DNA from: Azospirillum brasilense
Lineage (GTDB): Bacteria; Pseudomonadota; Alphaproteobacteria; Azospirillales; Azospirillaceae
Direction: 5' to 3'
Length of the DNA: 64,000 nt
Assembly (NCBI RefSeq): GCF_007827815.1
Contig: NZ_VITH01000001.1
Location: 558,001-622,000 of the forward strand
Of this stretch, positions 56,676-64,000 are shown in pieces. The notes beneath the pieces were generated by a model. The model had not been told where the DNA came from, did no database searches, and worked only from the letters and a program-made list of their open reading frames with translations. The translations under genes and the position numbers were made by a program. How positions within the stretch are numbered: the stretch's first letter is position 1; each line of letters opens with the position of its first letter.

Positions 56676-56853
56676 GGCGGTCTCCCGGTCGGCGGCGCTG
56701 GTCTGCAGGGCCTTGCTCTATACGGCGGTCGAGGCCTGTCGGATCATGCACGCGCATGGGTGCCATGGCCATCTTGCCGTGCGACGGACGGCCGCACCTG
56801 CTTTAGGGTTGTCCCCCCGCCCGCCCCAGACCATAGACCGGCCGACGCCTCCC

Positions 56854-58005
56854 ATGCGCCTTCTCATCCTGATGCTCGGCCTCGCCGGTTTCGCGAGTGC
56901 CTTTTCGCTGCGCACCACCGACCCGATGCTGACCGTCATCGCGTCGGACCTCGGCATCGGCGTGGCCGAAGCGGCCCTGCTCTCCTCCGCCTACACGCTG
57001 CCCTACGCCGCGATGCAGCTGATCCTGGGACCGGTCGGCGACGCCATCGGCAAGACGCGGCTGATCCGCCTGTCGCTGGTCGTCCTGACCATCGGCGTGG
57101 CGCTGTCGGCGGTGGCGCCCGGCTATTACAGCGTTCTGGGCTCGCGGATGCTCGCCGGCGCCTTCGCCGGGGGGATCATCCCGGCCTCCATGGCGCTGAT
57201 CGGCGACCGGGTGGTCTACACGGAGCGGCAGTTCGCCATCAGCCGCTTTCTGCTGGCGGTGATCCTCGGCCAGATGTCCGGTTCCGCGGTGGCCGGCGCC
57301 CTGTCGGAGGTGGCGGGCTGGCGCACCGTCTTCGCCCTGGCCGCCGTGGTGACCGGCCTGATCGCCCTGACCGCCGCCCTCCTCCTGAAGGGCGAGCGGG
57401 AGGAGCGGCATCCCCTGTCCGTGGCCGACGCGCGGGCGCGCTACGCCTCCGTCCTGGCGAATCCGGTGTCGGTCTGGGTGTTCGCGACGGTGGCGGCGGA
57501 AGGGCTGCTGATCTTCGGCGTCTTCCCCTTCGTCGCCCCCATGCTGTCCCGCCACGGGGCGGAGGGCGCGTTCGAGGCCGGGGTGACGCTCGCCGCCTTC
57601 GCCATTGGCGGAGTCGTCTACAGCTTCATCGTGCGGCGCCTGCTCGCCACGCTCGGCCAATGGGGGATGATGGGGGCCGGTGGCTTGGTGGCCGGAGGGG
57701 CCTATCTGGCGATGCTTGCCCCGGTGCCCTGGCCGGTGGTGTCGCTGCTGTTCCTGGTCGCCGGCTTCGGCTTCTACATGCTGCACAACACCATGCAGAC
57801 CCAGGCGACGGAGCTGTCGGCGACGGCGCGCGGGTCGGCGCTCGCCCTCTTCGCCTCCTCCTTCTTCCTGGGGCAGGGAATCGGGCCGGTGGTCTACGGG
57901 GCCGTCGCCCATCAGGTCGGGCTGCCCGCCCTGTTCCTGTTCGGCGGCGCGCTGACCATGCTGCTGGGCGTCGGAGCGGTGCGGCTGATCCGCCGTCCAA
58001 CCTGA
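56854..58005 (+). CDS. MFS transporter
   Basis: 383 aa with 12 predicted helices. The N-terminal half has the MFS loop GPVGDAIGKTRLI; TTDPMLTVIASDLGI begins the fold. Resembles the AraJ/sugar-efflux or drug-exporter DHA1 branch. Substrate unknown. The frame is open upstream, but the ATG at 56854 begins TM1. Divergent from the peroxidase gene (178 bp). Confidence 0.9.
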   Translation: MRLLILMLGLAGFASAFSLRTTDPMLTVIASDLGIGVAEAALLSSAYTLPYAAMQLILGPVGDAIGKTRLIRLSLVVLTIGVALSAVAPGYYSVLGSRMLAGAFAGGIIPASMALIGDRVVYTERQFAISRFLLAVILGQMSGSAVAGALSEVAGWRTVFALAAVVTGLIALTAALLLKGEREERHPLSVADARARYASVLANPVSVWVFATVAAEGLLIFGVFPFVAPMLSRHGAEGAFEAGVTLAAFAIGGVVYSFIVRRLLATLGQWGMMGAGGLVAGGAYLAMLAPVPWPVVSLLFLVAGFGFYMLHNTMQTQATELSATARGSALALFASSFFLGQGIGPVVYGAVAHQVGLPALFLFGGALTMLLGVGAVRLIRRPT

Positions 58006-58355
58006 GAGGGCCGGCCTGACTGATATGTCAATATTTCGGATATCCCCAGATTCTGTGGATAACTCTGTTGGCGAATCGAGGGGTAACCGAAGGGAGAGGC
58101 GGCCCCTCAAGGGGTCCGGCGCAAATGCCTGAAATTTGGGCACATTAGAAAACCGCGCCGATCAAGGAGTTTTCGCGCCCGGCGCTCCGTTTCCGCCCTG
58201 GTCCGCGGCCTGCCCCGCCCCGCAACGGGAGTCAAGCGAAGGATGCGCGCGCCTGTGAACAACTTTCCTTGACAGGGTTTGCGGGCCACGGCAAAGGGCT
58301 GTTTCCGGCGCCGGGAGGGCTTGCGCGCCTTTGGTCCGCGGGGCACTCTGGCGCC
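58006..58355. promoter_or_regulatory. 350-bp intergenic region with a perfect DnaA box
   Basis: No gene. TGTGGATAA at 58054-58062 is the exact complement of the DnaA box TTATCCACA, and TATCCCCAG eight bases earlier is a weaker match. GANTC sites lie at 58049-58053 and 58073-58077. The left 60 bp are AT-rich. A short hairpin GGCCCCT/AGGGGTCC lies around 58101-58118. The rest shows nothing I can name. Confidence 0.55.
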
Positions 58356-58589
58356 ATGTTCACCGTCAGCGAGAGCGAAGCCGAAACGATCCGCCGGGCC
58401 TTCCACGACCGCGGCGAATGGTCCGCCGTGGTGGAGTTGCGCCGGCTGTTCCCGGTCTTTGCCAACAACCCGGAAGCGCTGCGCTGCGTGCGCGCCATCG
58501 CCGGCTGGCAACCCCTTCCCGAGTCCGCGGCGCTCCCGCCCAAAGTGACTCCGCTTCGGCGCCGCAAGCCGGCGGAGCCACCGCTCTGA
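58356..58589 (+). CDS. Small conserved hypothetical protein
   Basis: 77 aa beginning MFTVSESEAETIRRAFHDRG, with ELRRLFPVFANNPEALRCVR and IAGWQPLP. This pattern recurs in small alphaproteobacterial proteins I have seen, but the function is unknown. No good ribosome site is visible; the frame stays open upstream to 58269. Convergent with the MscS gene. Confidence 0.65.
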   Translation: MFTVSESEAETIRRAFHDRGEWSAVVELRRLFPVFANNPEALRCVRAIAGWQPLPESAALPPKVTPLRRRKPAEPPL

Positions 58590-58611
58590 CGACACTCTGC
58601 GGGCCGCCCCG

Positions 58612-61260
58612 TCAGGTGGCGGTGCGCGGCCCGCGGTCGCTGAGCGTGTCGGCCAGCGGCACGACCTTGCCGCTGTCGGCGACCACCTGAAGCTCCGGCA
58701 CGCCGCTGCCCTGGGCGCGGCGCTCGGCCAGGAGGACCTCCAGCATCGCCTCGACCTTCGGCATGTGGACGGTCTGCTGGTCGAAAGGCATCTGGATGCC
58801 CTGCTCGCGGAACTGCTCCAGGATGCGCATGCGCAGCTCGTTGCGCACCGGGATGATGTGCTCGGTGTTGGCGACGAAGCAGCGCAGCTCGAACTCCGGC
58901 CCGCTCGGCCCGAAGTCGCGGAACATCACCACCGGCTCCGGGTTGCGCAGCACCTGGGCGTGGCCGTAGCCGATCCTCAGCAGCAGCGCGTAGACCTGCC
59001 GGGCGTCGGTGTCATAGGTGATGCGGACCTTGATCTCAATGCGGGTGGTCTTGTCCTTCAGCGTCCAGTTGACCACCGACTTGGAGATGAACTCCGAGTT
59101 CGGGATGATGACGGAAGCGCGCTGGAAGGTCTGGATCTCCGTCGCGCGCACGCTGATCCGGCGCACGGTGCCCTCCAGCCCGTTCACCACCACCCAGTCG
59201 CCCACCTTCACCGGTCGCTCGACCAGCATGATCAGGCCGGAGATGAAGTTGCTGACGACGTTCTGCAGGCCGAAACCGATACCGACCGACAGGGCGGACG
59301 CGATCATCGCGAGGCTGGACAGGTCGAGCCCCAGCGTGCCGACCGACATCAGCACCGCCATGGTGGTGCCGAGATAGCCGACACCCATGCGGATCGAGTT
59401 GCGCACGCCGTCGTCCATGTTGACGCGGCCGAGGATGCGCTCGTCGAGCTGGCGCTGGATGAAGCGGGTCACCGCGACGACGACGCCCAGCACCATCAAC
59501 GCCGACATGATGTCGCCCGGCGCGATGCGCACGCCGCCCACCGTGACGCCGCTGAGGAAGCCGTCGGCCAGCCCCTTCATCTCCGACAGGGTCATGCCGG
59601 TCAGCGGCAGCAGGAAGAAGGCCGCCACGGTCAGCAGCAGCCCGTCGATCACCGTCCGCCCGGCCTGCCCCAGCATCCGCCGGCCGCGGTCGGTGGCGAT
59701 GACGATGTCGCGCACCTCGGCCACCTGCCCGCTGCCGCGTTCAAGCAGGACGCACAGCAGCTCGCGCAGGACGCCGCGCGCCACCAGCAGGACGCCGCCG
59801 ATGATGAGGGTGGTCAGCATCAGCTTTGACGCGTAGATCGCGCCGACCAGATAGCCGGAGCCTGCGGCGACCAGCGAGGCGAGCGCCACCGCCCCGATCA
59901 GCAGCCGCAGGCGCAGCCCAACGACCCGCGGACGGGCCGGCGGCTCCTCCGCGGCCTCCGCCTCGCTGGGCGCGGCGGCCGGCGGCAGGGTGACGTCCAG
60001 TCCGGCCCCGGGCGTCGGCTCCGGGCAGCCGCAATCGTCGGTCGCCTCGGCCTCCGGCGGCGGGGCGGCCAGCCAGAGGTGGTCGGGGTAGAGGAACAGC
60101 AGCGACACGGCGATCAGCGCCATGGTGCCGAAGCCGGTGATCGAGCGCAGCTCCGGCGGGGTGAACATGCCCTCCGACAGGGCGATGCCGGTGCCGGCCA
60201 GGGCCAGCCCGATCATGACGAGCGGGATGCGGCGGACCAGACGCCGCGCGCTGTCCGGGTCGAGGTTGGCGAGCTGCCAGGACGGATGGTCGGGCGCCAG
60301 GGTGGCGCGGGCGACGCCGGTCACCAGGAAATAGGCGGTCAGGCCGCCCGACACCCCGACCACCAGCGCGGTCAGCGGCCCGGCGTCCGCCGCGTCGCGC
60401 AGCAGCCCGACCAGGGCGCCGCTCAGCACCAGCGTCGGCACCAGCGGCACCAGGCAGCGGGCCAGCGCCTCCACCGCCATCGCCACCACGCGCTGGCGGT
60501 AGCTGGGCCGCTCCTCCAGGTCGCGGTGGCCGTAGCGGCGCAGCAGCACCCGGCGCACCGGCCAGGCGACCAGAAACAGGATGGCGGCCAGCGCGCCCAG
60601 ACCGTACAGGCGGCCGCGCCACTCGTCGTCGCCCATCACGATGCCGAAGGCCCGCGCCATGCGCTCCTGCACATAGGCCGTCTGCTCGGGCAGGGCGGCC
60701 CAGGTGGCCGGCAGCAGAGGCACCGGGCCGCGCCGGACGATCTGCTCGGTGAGCTGGGTCATGCGCTGGTCGGCGGCGGTGCGCAGCAGGATGTCGGCGC
60801 GGGTGACGATCAACTCGGTCTGCTTGGTCCGCCCCTCCGCCTCGCCGATGGTCTGGGACAGGCGCTTGCGTTCCGCGGCGATCCCGGCCTCCTCCGGCGG
60901 GGCGCCCTGGGCCGGCGGCGGCCCCAGCGCGTCGAGCATGCGCTGCGCGGTGTCGCGGGCGGCGGCGGCCGCCGCCCCGGCCTCCCTGACCTCGTGCTGG
61001 ATCTTCGCCAGATCGGCGCGCAGGGTCTCGTATTCGGTGTTCGCCAGATCACCACCCGCGATGCGGTTGGCCGCCCGCTCCAACGCGTTCTGCCATTGCG
61101 GGAGCTTCGTCTTGAAGTCCGCCGCGGCCTCCGCCGCCGGAGCAGCGGTCTGGGCGAAGGCTGACGGCGCGGCGGTGCCCGCGGCAAGCGCGCCGCACAG
61201 CACCAGGGCTGCCAGGAGCCGGCCGACCCGGCGACGGAAGGCGGAGGGGATCTGGATCAC
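58612..61260 (-). CDS. DUF3772/MscS-family mechanosensitive channel
   Basis: About 882 aa. Signal peptide (LLAALVLCGALAAGTAAPSAFA), a helical periplasmic DUF3772 domain (about 55-150, WQNALERAANRIAGG), several transmembrane helices, then the MscS pore and beta domain (IASALSVGIGFGLQNVVSNFISG in parts, PVKVGDWVVVNGLEGTV, IIPNSEFISKSVVNW). Probably releases solutes on osmotic downshock. The GTG at 61260 is preferred because it opens the leader; an alternative in-frame start at 61416 adds 52 residues without leader character. Confidence 0.92.
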   Translation of the reverse strand: MIQIPSAFRRRVGRLLAALVLCGALAAGTAAPSAFAQTAAPAAEAAADFKTKLPQWQNALERAANRIAGGDLANTEYETLRADLAKIQHEVREAGAAAAAARDTAQRMLDALGPPPAQGAPPEEAGIAAERKRLSQTIGEAEGRTKQTELIVTRADILLRTAADQRMTQLTEQIVRRGPVPLLPATWAALPEQTAYVQERMARAFGIVMGDDEWRGRLYGLGALAAILFLVAWPVRRVLLRRYGHRDLEERPSYRQRVVAMAVEALARCLVPLVPTLVLSGALVGLLRDAADAGPLTALVVGVSGGLTAYFLVTGVARATLAPDHPSWQLANLDPDSARRLVRRIPLVMIGLALAGTGIALSEGMFTPPELRSITGFGTMALIAVSLLFLYPDHLWLAAPPPEAEATDDCGCPEPTPGAGLDVTLPPAAAPSEAEAAEEPPARPRVVGLRLRLLIGAVALASLVAAGSGYLVGAIYASKLMLTTLIIGGVLLVARGVLRELLCVLLERGSGQVAEVRDIVIATDRGRRMLGQAGRTVIDGLLLTVAAFFLLPLTGMTLSEMKGLADGFLSGVTVGGVRIAPGDIMSALMVLGVVVAVTRFIQRQLDERILGRVNMDDGVRNSIRMGVGYLGTTMAVLMSVGTLGLDLSSLAMIASALSVGIGFGLQNVVSNFISGLIMLVERPVKVGDWVVVNGLEGTVRRISVRATEIQTFQRASVIIPNSEFISKSVVNWTLKDKTTRIEIKVRITYDTDARQVYALLLRIGYGHAQVLRNPEPVVMFRDFGPSGPEFELRCFVANTEHIIPVRNELRMRILEQFREQGIQMPFDQQTVHMPKVEAMLEVLLAERRAQGSGVPELQVVADSGKVVPLADTLSDRGPRTAT

Positions 61261-61528
61261 CGTTCGAAATCTCGTGTTGGCGAAAGGCGGCCACCCCGGC
61301 GGACCGGGAAAAGGGATACCTATACTCTTCGTCGTCACGGCAAAAGTATGGCACGCCGTGTCACCAGGATGTGACAGGGAGCGGTGGCGGGGCACATCCC
61401 ACGCAGGGACCGGCAACGCCCGCCCGGTCTCCGCGGTTTCATGCGGCTGCCTTCCGATTGGGCATGGCGTGGTTGCGCGTCTTGATGATAGAGGTTGCGC
61501 ATCGTCGCTTCACACGCACGTCATCATC

Positions 61529-61711
61529 ATGGCCGGTTTGACCGACATCGACCGCACCCTGCTCCGCACCGCGCTGAAGGCCGCCAAGCGCAACGACGTC
61601 CCCTCCGTCGGGATGCCGACCGGGACGCTGGAACGGCTTCTGGAGTATCTGGCGCTCCTGGAGGGCGCGCAGGCCGGAGCGCGGGCTGAGGTCACGCAGG
61701 AATCCAACTGA
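61529..61711 (+). CDS. Small hypothetical protein
   Basis: 60 aa: MAGLTDIDRTLLRTALKAAK, then a short amphipathic segment LERLLEYLALLEGAQAG. No family recognised and no clear ribosome site, but codon use is strongly G/C at the third position like real genes here. Could be a shadow frame. Confidence 0.4.
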   Translation: MAGLTDIDRTLLRTALKAAKRNDVPSVGMPTGTLERLLEYLALLEGAQAGARAEVTQESN

Positions 61712-61918
61712 ACCCGCCTGCAACCAAAGCTTGGTCGGCGGCGGCCGGGCATCCAGGCCCGACGTCACATACTATTGTATGCCAACCAGCCGGTAACCGA
61801 CTGATGGGTCCATTGAACGACACGTTGTGACATCGTATTCGACTCGCGACCGACGCTCGACGGCTTCTGTCAAAAGGAGTAATACTTTGGGACCCACTCC
61901 TTCAGGCGGACAATCGTT

Positions 61919-62116
61919 TTGTGCCAGTTTGCCACGCCGGAATGCGGTCACGCCTGTCGCGCGATCAGGCTCGTCCGCGAACACAGCCGCGGCCCCGTGG
62001 GGTTGGACGCGCGCGCCTACCTGATCCGGGTCGAGCGCCGGCTCATGCAGTTCCATTGCGGCGCTCCGCTGGGCATCCCGGCGGAGGCGCAGCCGCCCCG
62101 CGAAGCCGCCGAGTAA
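61919..62116 (+). CDS. Putative small Cys-containing protein (uncertain start)
   Basis: A frame with strong G/C third-position bias encoding a protein that begins MCQFATPECGHACRA and carries CGAPLG near the end; four or five Cys and two His could bind metal. The only in-frame start is a TTG at 61919. A good AAGGAG at 61874-61879 is too far upstream and better placed for another frame, so the true start is unclear. 65 aa as drawn. Confidence 0.35.
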   Translation: MCQFATPECGHACRAIRLVREHSRGPVGLDARAYLIRVERRLMQFHCGAPLGIPAEAQPPREAAE

Positions 62117-62162
62117 CCGCAAGAGCGGAGCCGGGCCCTTCCCCCGGCGCTCGGCCCGGCGG

Positions 62163-62366
62163 TCAGTCGCGGCCGCTGGGGGTGTCCGACCGGCCGCGGT
62201 CCGGCTCGCCGCCGCGATCCCCGTCCCGGCCACGCTCCCGGCCATCACCCCCGTCCGATGCCTCGTCGCGTTCGCGCTGGCGCTGCCATTGATCGAACTT
62301 CTCGGGATCGGTCACCAGATCGATGACGGACGGCTTCCGGTTGCCGTTGTCCTGCTGTGCGGGCAT
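62163..62366 (-). CDS. Small charged hypothetical protein
   Basis: 67 aa. The first half is ordered-looking (NRKPSVIDLVTDPEKFDQWQ), the second is almost entirely Arg, Asp, Gly and Glu and surely disordered. GGAGGT just before the ATG at 62366 is a near-perfect ribosome binding site, good support for translation. Divergent from the pair that starts at 62559. No family recognised. Confidence 0.65.
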   Translation of the reverse strand: MPAQQDNGNRKPSVIDLVTDPEKFDQWQRQRERDEASDGGDGRERGRDGDRGGEPDRGRSDTPSGRD

Positions 62367-62558
62367 GAACACCTCCATCGTTGCACCACACCTGTCCTTT
62401 TGCATCATCAACAGCGCAAAGGGCCCGGAGCACCAAGCCCCGCAAGGGGAGAACCCCGCAAGCACAGCCCTGCTCCTTTGGCGTCCGGTTTTTGACACAG
62501 CACACCCCCGGCCGAATCCTTAGCCTGCGACGACGATCAAGACACAGTCGGGGGCGGG

Positions 62559-62786
62559 ATGCTGCGGTTGGGAACACGGGTGAGGTTTGCGGGCCAGGAG
62601 GCCCTCGTCGTCGCACGAACCCTTGCCGGTGAGCCGACCTACGACATCCGTCTGGCCGACGGCCGTCTCATCAAATACGCCGCCGAGAGCGACCTGGAAC
62701 CGATCGAGGGGGAGGGGTCCGACTCCCCGCCCGCCGCGACGCGGCCATCGGGCTCTGGCGGCTCCACCACGGGGGGCATGCAGTGA
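62559..62786 (+). CDS. Small hypothetical protein
   Basis: 75 aa. MLRLGTRVRFAGQEALVVAR and TYDIRLADGRLIKYAAESDLEP suggest a small beta-barrel (SH3/KOW-like) fold, then a disordered Gly/Ser tail. The final ATGCAGTGA overlaps the next gene's GTG start by four bases, so the two are translationally coupled. Function unknown. Confidence 0.65.
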   Translation: MLRLGTRVRFAGQEALVVARTLAGEPTYDIRLADGRLIKYAAESDLEPIEGEGSDSPPAATRPSGSGGSTTGGMQ

Positions 62787-63094
62787 CCCGCGACGACTTC
62801 CCCTATTCGCTCCAGCCCTACGCCATGCCTGACGACGGCGGCGACGGGACGCAGGACAGCGACGGCTGGACGCTGGTGCTGTTCCGCGCCGCCGACGAGG
62901 CGGAGCGGCTGTGGTTCCGCGATCACGGATTCGCCATGGAGGGCCGCCGCTGGGTCCGCCACGCGCCGGCTCCGGACGACGCCGCGGACACGCCGGCCCC
63001 CGCGGACGCCTCCGACGATCCCGACATCGGAGACCGTGAATCCGACGACCGGGCGCCGACCGGTGGCGGGCCCGCGCCGGACGTCGCCGCCTGA
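62783..63094 (+). CDS. Hypothetical acidic protein coupled to upstream gene
   Basis: 103 aa from a GTG start inside the previous stop codon (GTGA). An ordered first half (DGWTLVLFRAADEAERLWF, RDHGFAMEGRRWVRH) is followed by an Asp/Pro/Ala-rich tail. Unrecognised. Probably one transcript with the gene at 62559 and the truncated gene at 63161. Confidence 0.65.
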   Translation: MTRDDFPYSLQPYAMPDDGGDGTQDSDGWTLVLFRAADEAERLWFRDHGFAMEGRRWVRHAPAPDDAADTPAPADASDDPDIGDRESDDRAPTGGGPAPDVAA

Positions 63095-63160
63095 TTTTCT
63101 GCTCCGGCGTCCGCGGCCTGATCCAGTGCCGGCGCCCCTGTTCGCGGACACGCACGCCCC

Positions 63161-64000
63161 ATGCCCGACAGCCTCGACTTCGACCGGAACGAGCTTGCCC
63201 CCCTCCGACTGGGCTCCAGTGATTTGCCGCAAGGCGATCGGGCTCAGGGCGATCGGACCCAAGGCGATCGGACCCAGGGCGATTCGCCCGCCGGCGACCC
63301 GCCTCCGGGCGATCGTCACCGGCCCGCCCCCGCCGCGACGGTTCCGCAGACCGCTTTGATCCGGCGGTTGCGCCGTGCGGCCTCGGGCAACGTCCCGGCG
63401 CCGGAAGGCGTGACGCTTCGCCAGGCACAGCAGCGCGAGGTGATGGTCGGCGCCCATCTGACCCTGAGCATCGACTGGGCGACGGAGGTGGAGGTCCGGC
63501 TGGGCGCGGAGATGGTGCGATTCGCCATCTATTGCCGCAACGCCGCCGAGTTGAACGCGACGCTGGCCCGCGATCTCGACGCCGAGGCCGCCTCGCTGGA
63601 GACCGCCCACCGCTTCGCCACGCTGCTCGGCCCACTGGACGAGCGGGTCGAGGCGATGGCCGCGGCTGAGGAGCCGCTGCCGCCCCTGCCCTCGCTGCGT
63701 GGCCCCTACTACCTGCACGAGGTCTGCACCGGCTGCAACGGCGGCGGGGTGCGCGCCTGCGGCGGCGACGGCTGCCGCGGCGGCAAGATCCGCTGCACCC
63801 ACAGCGCGACGGCCGAAGCGCCGGACTGCCCGGAGTGCGGCGGACGCGGCCAGCACCGCTGCCCGGTCTGCGCGGGAGACGGCGTGGTCGCCTGCGAGTC
63901 CTGCGGCGGGGTCGGGCAGTTCACCCACATCCACCACCCTCGCCTGACCGCCCACCCCTCCTACAGCCTGACCGCCCCGCCGGACGCCCCGGCGGCTGTG
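63161..64000 (+). CDS. CxxCxGxG zinc-finger protein with pentapeptide repeat, truncated by window end
   Basis: 280 codons are visible with no stop before the window ends. Residues 20-54 are a repeat of (G/S)-D-x-x-Q type. A conserved-looking middle (HLTLSIDWATEVEVRLG, RFAIYCRNAAELNATLA) may be a folded domain. From C189 onwards there are four CxxCxGxG-like motifs (CTGCNGGG, CPECGGRG, CPVCAGDG, CESCGGVG), the arrangement of the DnaJ zinc finger, but no J domain. The ATG at 63161 has no strong ribosome site; an earlier in-frame start cannot be excluded. Function unknown. Confidence 0.7.
   Translation, partial: MPDSLDFDRNELAPLRLGSSDLPQGDRAQGDRTQGDRTQGDSPAGDPPPGDRHRPAPAATVPQTALIRRLRRAASGNVPAPEGVTLRQAQQREVMVGAHLTLSIDWATEVEVRLGAEMVRFAIYCRNAAELNATLARDLDAEAASLETAHRFATLLGPLDERVEAMAAAEEPLPPLPSLRGPYYLHEVCTGCNGGGVRACGGDGCRGGKIRCTHSATAEAPDCPECGGRGQHRCPVCAGDGVVACESCGGVGQFTHIHHPRLTAHPSYSLTAPPDAPAAV
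63218..63322 (+). repeat. 15-bp tandem repeat inside the truncated gene
   Basis: Seven consecutive 15-nt units, the clearest being GGCGATCGGACCCAA (63248-63262) and GGCGATCGGACCCAG (63263-63277); outer units are diverged. In frame, they encode the G-D-x-x-x pentapeptides. The unit carries the palindrome CGATCG. Confidence 0.85.

Noticed and set aside
58021..58080. Replication origin at the DnaA box
   Set aside because: Only one perfect box and one weak match are present, and none of the usual alphaproteobacterial origin neighbours (hemE, maf, dnaA, parAB) is nearby.
63218..63322. CRISPR-like repeat array
   Set aside because: Units are contiguous 15-mers without spacers and lie in frame inside a coding sequence.

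Overview
The window reads as high-GC (clearly above 65 %) alphaproteobacterial chromosome, most likely Azospirillum or a close Rhodospirillales relative. The basis is the CcrM-type GANTC methyltransferase, a Rhizobium-style hup/hyp uptake-hydrogenase accessory cluster, the dsbA-like/smc gene pair, the strong G/C third-position bias and the many GTG starts. The genus is inferred. No rRNA, tRNA, CRISPR array, insertion sequence or prophage was recognised.

1-10.9 kb: maturation genes for an uptake [NiFe] hydrogenase. hupD is at the left edge (structural genes would lie off-window). Two tandem secreted metallo-beta-lactamase-fold genes and hupE run the other way. Then comes a tightly overlapping operon hupF-hupIJ-hupK-hypA-hypB-hypF-hypC-hypE behind a near-consensus FNR/FixK box. 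The order follows the classical hupDEF..IJK-hypABFC.E cluster, but hupE is inverted, two foreign genes are inserted, and hupG, hupH and hypD are absent.

11-31 kb: mostly housekeeping genes. They include an ExoY-like sugar transferase, an S41 protease, a double cold-shock-domain protein, a YchJ-like protein, a tandem cyclic-nucleotide-binding protein coupled to rnhB, ccrM (with a cluster of GANTC sites in its promoter), folB, a large sensor kinase, a DUF1194 protein, mutY, a DciA-like DUF721 protein, a dsbA-like gene, smc, an FAD oxidoreductase, a Tyr/Gly-rich lipoprotein, an OmpW-family porin and a CBS-domain protein.

31-38.1 kb: a NarL/FixJ response regulator, an unusually AT-rich gap, then a four-gene beta-oxidation operon (MerR regulator, thiolase, HAD-ECH fusion, acyl-CoA dehydrogenase) with a MerR/LiuR-type palindrome at its promoter.

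38.4-47.7 kb: an alpha-2-macroglobulin-like protein without the thioester motif, a dCache-type histidine kinase, a class I aminotransferase and small unknown proteins.

47.8-54.5 kb: a possible sugar-acid module made of an FAH-family hydrolase, a periplasmic alpha/alpha-toroid protein, a TRAP transporter (dctPMQ-like) and a divergent HexR-like RpiR regulator, with dyad operators between the last two. Copies of a dispersed palindromic repeat sit at 50.0-50.15 and 54.4-54.5 kb, with a decayed one at 11.8 kb.

54.6-61.3 kb: dusA, DUF3429, glutathione peroxidase, an MFS transporter, an intergenic region with a perfect DnaA box, a small conserved protein and a DUF3772/MscS channel. 61.5-64 kb: a run of small unknown genes ending in a truncated protein with a pentapeptide repeat and four CxxCxGxG motifs. 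This last cluster is the least explained part of the window.
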